Positions 61,058 through 64,000 of a DNA stretch of 64,000 nucleotides are shown piece by piece. A program made the position numbers and the translations under genes. The DNA is from CAYRFF01 sp964423575. GTDB lineage: Bacteria; Bacteroidota; Bacteroidia; Chitinophagales; Saprospiraceae. The stretch's first letter is position 1; each line of letters opens with the position of its first letter. Location of the stretch: NCBI GenBank assembly GCA_964423575.1, contig CAYRFF010000008.1:18070-82069 (forward strand). The letters are read 5' to 3'. Under the pieces are notes generated by a model. That model searched no databases, was not told where the DNA came from, and saw nothing but the letters and a program-made list of their open reading frames with translations.

Positions 61058-62338
61058 ATGAAGATAGCATTTTCCGAGGATAAAATCGATAATTTTGGTG
61101 GATTAATTTCTTTTAACCGCTTTTTACAGCAGTTAAACTTTGGGCGAATTGTCGCAAGTTCTTTAGGCTCGCGCGCTCCACAAGCTAAGTATAGTTATGC
61201 TGATGTGTTGAGTTCTCACACGTATATGGCTTTAAGCGGTGGGGAGTTTACGGAGGATATTAATCGATTAAAAAAGAAACTTCCTTCAGGACTTTTCAAC
61301 CATTTATGTAGTACAGATACTTTTCAAGAAGTCCTCAAGCAATTGAGTAATAGCCAAGTGGATTATTTATTGGAAACCGAGCGGGGCAAAGAGCATGACT
61401 TTTGCTTTCCTATCGCTCTGAACAAGCTGCTTACGACTATAGGAAAAAGAGCACTGCCTGCCCAAGCGGATAAACAACAGTTACGGTTTCTGGATCATGA
61501 TCATACCAAAGTGTTTACACAAAAAGCGGATGCCAAAGCATGTTATAAAGGGCACGGATATTATTCTTCATGGTTTAGTTCTGAAAATATTCCGCTCTAT
61601 GTCTCCGGTCAAGGGGGGAATTCAGTTCCTGCCTCTGGTTTAAAAACTGTGGTAGAAACAGGACTAGCACATTTGGTCCAATACGCAATAGCAAAGGAGA
61701 TGATCTTTCGAGCAGACGGCGCATGTTATGTTGAGCAAATCCTTCCAGTCGTGTTGAGATATTGTAAGGGCTTTCTAATTCGTTCGAAGTCTTGTCCGGC
61801 TCGGGCACAAAAATTAAAAGAATATGGACACCTAAAGACTTTGAATAGGGTAGATTACTTTGTCTATGACTATAAGGATACTTTGGGTGACCAAGTGGTA
61901 AGGCGCATTCTGTATATCAGAGCAGACGAAGTTTCTGATGATTTATTTCCTTATCGAGGCTATTCTGAAATTATAACTTCTCTCAAGGACCAAGAGGCTA
62001 TAGATCTCATAGATATGTATAATCAAAGAGGAACAAGTGAACAACTCTTTAGTGAGGTAAAACAAGATTTCAATCTCGCCCACCCTCCTTTTTCTGATCT
62101 TCAATATAACACTGCTTATTTTGTTGTCTGCGCGCTTTCTTGCGTACTGGTAAAGATGTTTAAAGACTGGATTGTGGGATATTGCCCCGGATTTATTTCA
62201 AGAACAGTACGCATCAAGAAGTTAATTTTCCAACTTATTGCTATTCCCGGCAAAGTGGTACGACATGCTAGGAAGGTATATTATAAATTGTATGTAAGAG
62301 ATAGGGAATTACGACTAGTCCTCTCAAAAATAACCTAG
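61058..62338 (+). CDS. IS1380-family transposase
   Basis: 426 residues, complete. DDE catalytic residues can be placed as the Asp in RFLDHDHTKV, the Asp in IFRADGACYVEQ, and the Glu in MYNQRGTSEQLFSEVKQDFN. The last is the Y-x2-R-G-x2-E...K signature of the IS4/IS1380 superfamily, and the overall pattern favours IS1380. The C-terminal ALSCVLVKMFKDWIV and TVRIKKLIFQLIAIPGKVVRHARK are typical. There is no frameshift or stop, so the copy may be active or recent. Confidence 0.9.
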   Translation: MKIAFSEDKIDNFGGLISFNRFLQQLNFGRIVASSLGSRAPQAKYSYADVLSSHTYMALSGGEFTEDINRLKKKLPSGLFNHLCSTDTFQEVLKQLSNSQVDYLLETERGKEHDFCFPIALNKLLTTIGKRALPAQADKQQLRFLDHDHTKVFTQKADAKACYKGHGYYSSWFSSENIPLYVSGQGGNSVPASGLKTVVETGLAHLVQYAIAKEMIFRADGACYVEQILPVVLRYCKGFLIRSKSCPARAQKLKEYGHLKTLNRVDYFVYDYKDTLGDQVVRRILYIRADEVSDDLFPYRGYSEIITSLKDQEAIDLIDMYNQRGTSEQLFSEVKQDFNLAHPPFSDLQYNTAYFVVCALSCVLVKMFKDWIVGYCPGFISRTVRIKKLIFQLIAIPGKVVRHARKVYYKLYVRDRELRLVLSKIT

Positions 62339-62543
62339 CAGATGATGAGGAATCGTACGATAGCCAGGGATACCTATGTCTAGGAAGATCTATTCGACAG
62401 AAAATGGCGCAAAAACTGACAGAGAACACACATTTTAGAGGACAAGAAAGTAAGCACGCCAAGATTTATTGATCCTTCTCCTTAGAAAGACAAAATCCTA
62501 AAGATTTAAACGATTTTTCCTAAGACCCGCGGATTTTGGGGGA

Positions 62544-62584
62544 GATTTTTTCGTCATTTTTTATCAAGAAAAAATGACATAAGA
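62544..62584 (-). repeat. 41-bp hairpin-forming repeat, right copy
   Basis: A perfect inverted copy of 60164-60204 that begins 1-2 bp outside the right end of the IS and ends 19 bp before cysN. As a hairpin with T-runs it may terminate transcription leaving the IS. Confidence 0.8.
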
Positions 62585-62603
62585 AATAAATAATTTAAAC
62601 AAA

Positions 62604-63860
62604 ATGCCAACCAACACAGAACTACTTAGATTCACCACCGCAGGATCCGTCGATGACGGAAAATCCACTTTAATCGGAAGATTACTATTTGATAGTAAGT
62701 CGGTATTTAAAAATCAGTATGAGGCTATCAAAAGAGCTTCTGAAAGACGTGGTGAAGAAGAAATAAATCTGGCACTGCTTACAGATGGGCTCAAGTCTGA
62801 GCGGGAACAGGGAATTACCATTGATGTGGCATATCGTTACTTTGCTACACCAAAGCGAAAGTTCATTATAGCCGATACTCCCGGCCATATCGAGTACACG
62901 CGGAATATGATTACCGGAGCATCCACAGCAAATGTTGCTTTAATCCTTGTCGATTCCAGAAACGGAGTCATAGAACAGACTAAAAGACATGCAATTCTTG
63001 CCAGCTTGTTACAGATACCCCATGTGCTTATTTGTGTAAACAAAATGGATCTTGTTGACTTCAAGCAAGAGAGCTTCGAAAAGATAAAAAGGGAGTTTGA
63101 GCAGTTTTCAAGCAAGCTGGACATAAAAGACGTGAGTTTTATCCCGATTTCAGCTTTAAAAGGGGATAATGTTGTTGAAAGGAGCAAGAATATGGCCTGG
63201 TATGAGGGACCGACACTCCTCTATTACCTTGAAAACGTGCACATCGCATCCGACTATAATTTCCGGGATGTACGTTTCCCGGTGCAGAGAGTTATCCGGC
63301 CCAACACCGATGAGTTTCATGATTACCGCGGTTATGCAGGACAGGTAGCGGGAGGTGTTATAAAGAAAGGAGATGAAGTAATGCTTTTGCCATCCGGTTT
63401 CACATCTACAATTAAGAAAATAGATACATTCGATGGAGAACTTGAGCAAGCATTTCCTCCGCAGTCAGTAACAATTTTGCTGGATGATGACCTTGATTTG
63501 AGTCGAGGTGGCATGATAGTCCGTAAGAATAATCAACCTAGAGTTACACAGGATCTGGATATTATGCTGTGCTGGTTTGATAAGGATAAGGCTCTGCAGG
63601 AAAGAGGGAAATACATTATCCGTCACACTACCAAGGAGGCGCGTTGCATGGTAAAACAAGTGCGCTATAAACTCGACATCAATACTCTCCACAGAAATGA
63701 GGAAGACCGCGTTTTAGGCATGAATGATATGGGTCGCGTAGTCCTGCGCACCACTGAACCTCTCTTTGTCGACGAATACTCAAGGAATCGCCAGACCGGC
63801 AGCATCATCCTCATCGACGAGCAGACAAATAATACAGTGGCGGCGGGCATGGTTATTTAA
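62604..63860 (+). CDS. cysN: Sulfate adenylyltransferase GTPase subunit (CysN)
   Basis: With CysD it makes adenosine 5'-phosphosulfate from ATP and sulfate, driven by GTP hydrolysis. 418 residues. G1 GSVDDGKSTLIGRLLFD, G2 EREQGITIDVAYRYF, G3 ADTPGHIEYTRNM, G4 NKMDLV and G5 ISALKGDN are all intact, and domains II/III follow (YRGYAGQVAGGVIKKGDEV). No APS-kinase domain is fused. The usual neighbour cysD is absent: the IS lies upstream, and no cysD start is seen in the 140 bp downstream. Confidence 0.95.
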   Translation: MPTNTELLRFTTAGSVDDGKSTLIGRLLFDSKSVFKNQYEAIKRASERRGEEEINLALLTDGLKSEREQGITIDVAYRYFATPKRKFIIADTPGHIEYTRNMITGASTANVALILVDSRNGVIEQTKRHAILASLLQIPHVLICVNKMDLVDFKQESFEKIKREFEQFSSKLDIKDVSFIPISALKGDNVVERSKNMAWYEGPTLLYYLENVHIASDYNFRDVRFPVQRVIRPNTDEFHDYRGYAGQVAGGVIKKGDEVMLLPSGFTSTIKKIDTFDGELEQAFPPQSVTILLDDDLDLSRGGMIVRKNNQPRVTQDLDIMLCWFDKDKALQERGKYIIRHTTKEARCMVKQVRYKLDINTLHRNEEDRVLGMNDMGRVVLRTTEPLFVDEYSRNRQTGSIILIDEQTNNTVAAGMVI

Positions 63861-63863
63861 GAA

Positions 63864-63911
63864 ACACGGATTACACGGATTGTTGCTGATTACACAGATT
63901 AAGGCGGATTA
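63864..63911. repeat. Short tandem GGATTACAC-type intergenic repeat
   Basis: Directly after cysN the sequence repeats the phrase ACACGGATT, then GATTACACAGATT and GGCGGATT, giving three to four copies of a GATTACACNGATT-like unit within 45 bp. Confidence 0.55.
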
Positions 63912-63938
63912 TCAATATCTAAAAACAATTAAAAAACT

Positions 63939-64000
63939 ATGAGCTAACTAATTTTTGAGGAAGAAACCTATAAAATAATTGGGTTATGCATGAAAGTGCA
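63939..64000 (+). pseudogene. Start of a GxxExxY-family reading frame with a stop at codon 3 (partial)
   Basis: The frame from the ATG at 63939 reads Met-Ser-stop (TAA 63945-63947), then LIFEEETYKIIGLCMKV to the window edge. That string closely resembles the N-terminus of GxxExxY proteins (xLxYKEExYxIIGxxMEVH). Either the N-terminus is nonsense-mutated (a GAA to TAA change would restore it), or translation begins at the later ATG at 63990. The rest is outside the window. Confidence 0.45.

Larger units (their letters stand above)
60942..62542 (+). mobile_element. IS1380-like insertion sequence
   Basis: One intact transposase gene (61058-62338) bounded by imperfect terminal inverted repeats. 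The left end starts CCCCTGAATCCGAGAGTCT at 60942; the right end, read inward on the minus strand from 62542, starts CCCCCAAAATCCGCGGGTCT. Total length is about 1.6 kb, normal for IS1380. The flanking 5-mers ATATT (60937-60941) and AGATT (62543-62547) differ at one base and may be a decayed target duplication. The exact ends are my alignment by eye. Confidence 0.75.

Noticed and set aside
60850..61059. 69-codon minus-strand frame
   Set aside because: Crosses the IS left end and the leader hairpin; no protein features.
60164..62584. 41-bp repeats as the true ends of the IS
   Set aside because: The IS has its own terminal repeats starting CCCC at 60942 and ending GGGGG at 62542, and its length from those ends fits IS1380. 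The 41-bp copies lie outside them, 738 bp away on the left.

Overview
The window is a 64 kb piece of a Bacteroidota chromosome, low in GC, with about 49 protein genes and no tRNA, rRNA or CRISPR that I could find. The lineage call rests on several things seen together. There are two cell-surface proteins with type IX secretion (T9SS) sorting domains, a PorT-like T9SS protein next to menG/ubiE, a hemD-DUF4271 pair, and LytTR/LytS and carboxypeptidase-regulatory/DUF5686 proteins. Many genes carry TAnnTTTG(C) promoter -7 elements and lack Shine-Dalgarno sequences. A member of the Saprospiria or a related class is plausible, but I cannot fix the genus.

Layout. 1-5060: the 3' part of a T9SS-exported surface protein, then on the minus strand a fructosamine-kinase-like protein and a LytS/LytTR two-component pair. 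5439-7483: folE, fabD and a YqgE-family protein. 7505-13879: two large outer-membrane proteins, a small membrane protein, an HMG-CoA-lyase-like enzyme and a GNAT acetyltransferase. 14238-18322: nhaA, then dusB and a CCA-adding enzyme in tight array. 18312-25048 (minus): a T9SS M1 peptidase, a two-gene membrane/coiled-coil operon of unknown function, a NUDIX CoA hydrolase, hemD and DUF4271. 25199-37000: an OmpR-type two-component system, an M23 peptidase with an altered zinc motif, folP, a 1612-residue TamB-like protein and mutS2. 37034-43424: ndk, an nrnA-like DHH phosphoesterase, an FKBP lipoprotein, prfB with a programmed +1 frameshift, engB, a glycerol-3-phosphate acyltransferase and a DEDDh exonuclease. 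43467-50061: a secreted DUF4412-like protein, a charged orphan protein, a MazG-like hydrolase, a TPR protein and gyrA. 50273-57658: menG, porT, then PIG-L deacetylase, a 44-codon membrane protein, a sodium:solute symporter and a PLP decarboxylase in tight order.

From about 57.6 kb the character changes. Small orphan genes (86, 87 and 301 residues) lie in gene-poor DNA (58133-58802 and 59969-60941) packed with short perfect hairpins and two-copy palindromic repeats. An IS1380-like element (about 60942-62542) follows, and then cysN without an adjacent cysD. A 41-bp hairpin-forming repeat occurs once on each side of the IS in inverted orientation. The window ends in the start of a GxxExxY-family reading frame that has a stop at codon 3.

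Most of the window is housekeeping sequence. The least explained signals are: (1) a 12-bp dispersed intergenic motif, ATTTGCGNAAGC, with about eight near-identical intergenic copies plus an inverted pair that forms a hairpin; (2) the hairpin-repeat field at 58-61 kb; (3) the paired membrane/coiled-coil operon at 20.7-22.4 kb; and (4) the tiny membrane protein embedded in the PIG-L/symporter cluster. I found no convincing complete new defence or biosynthetic system.
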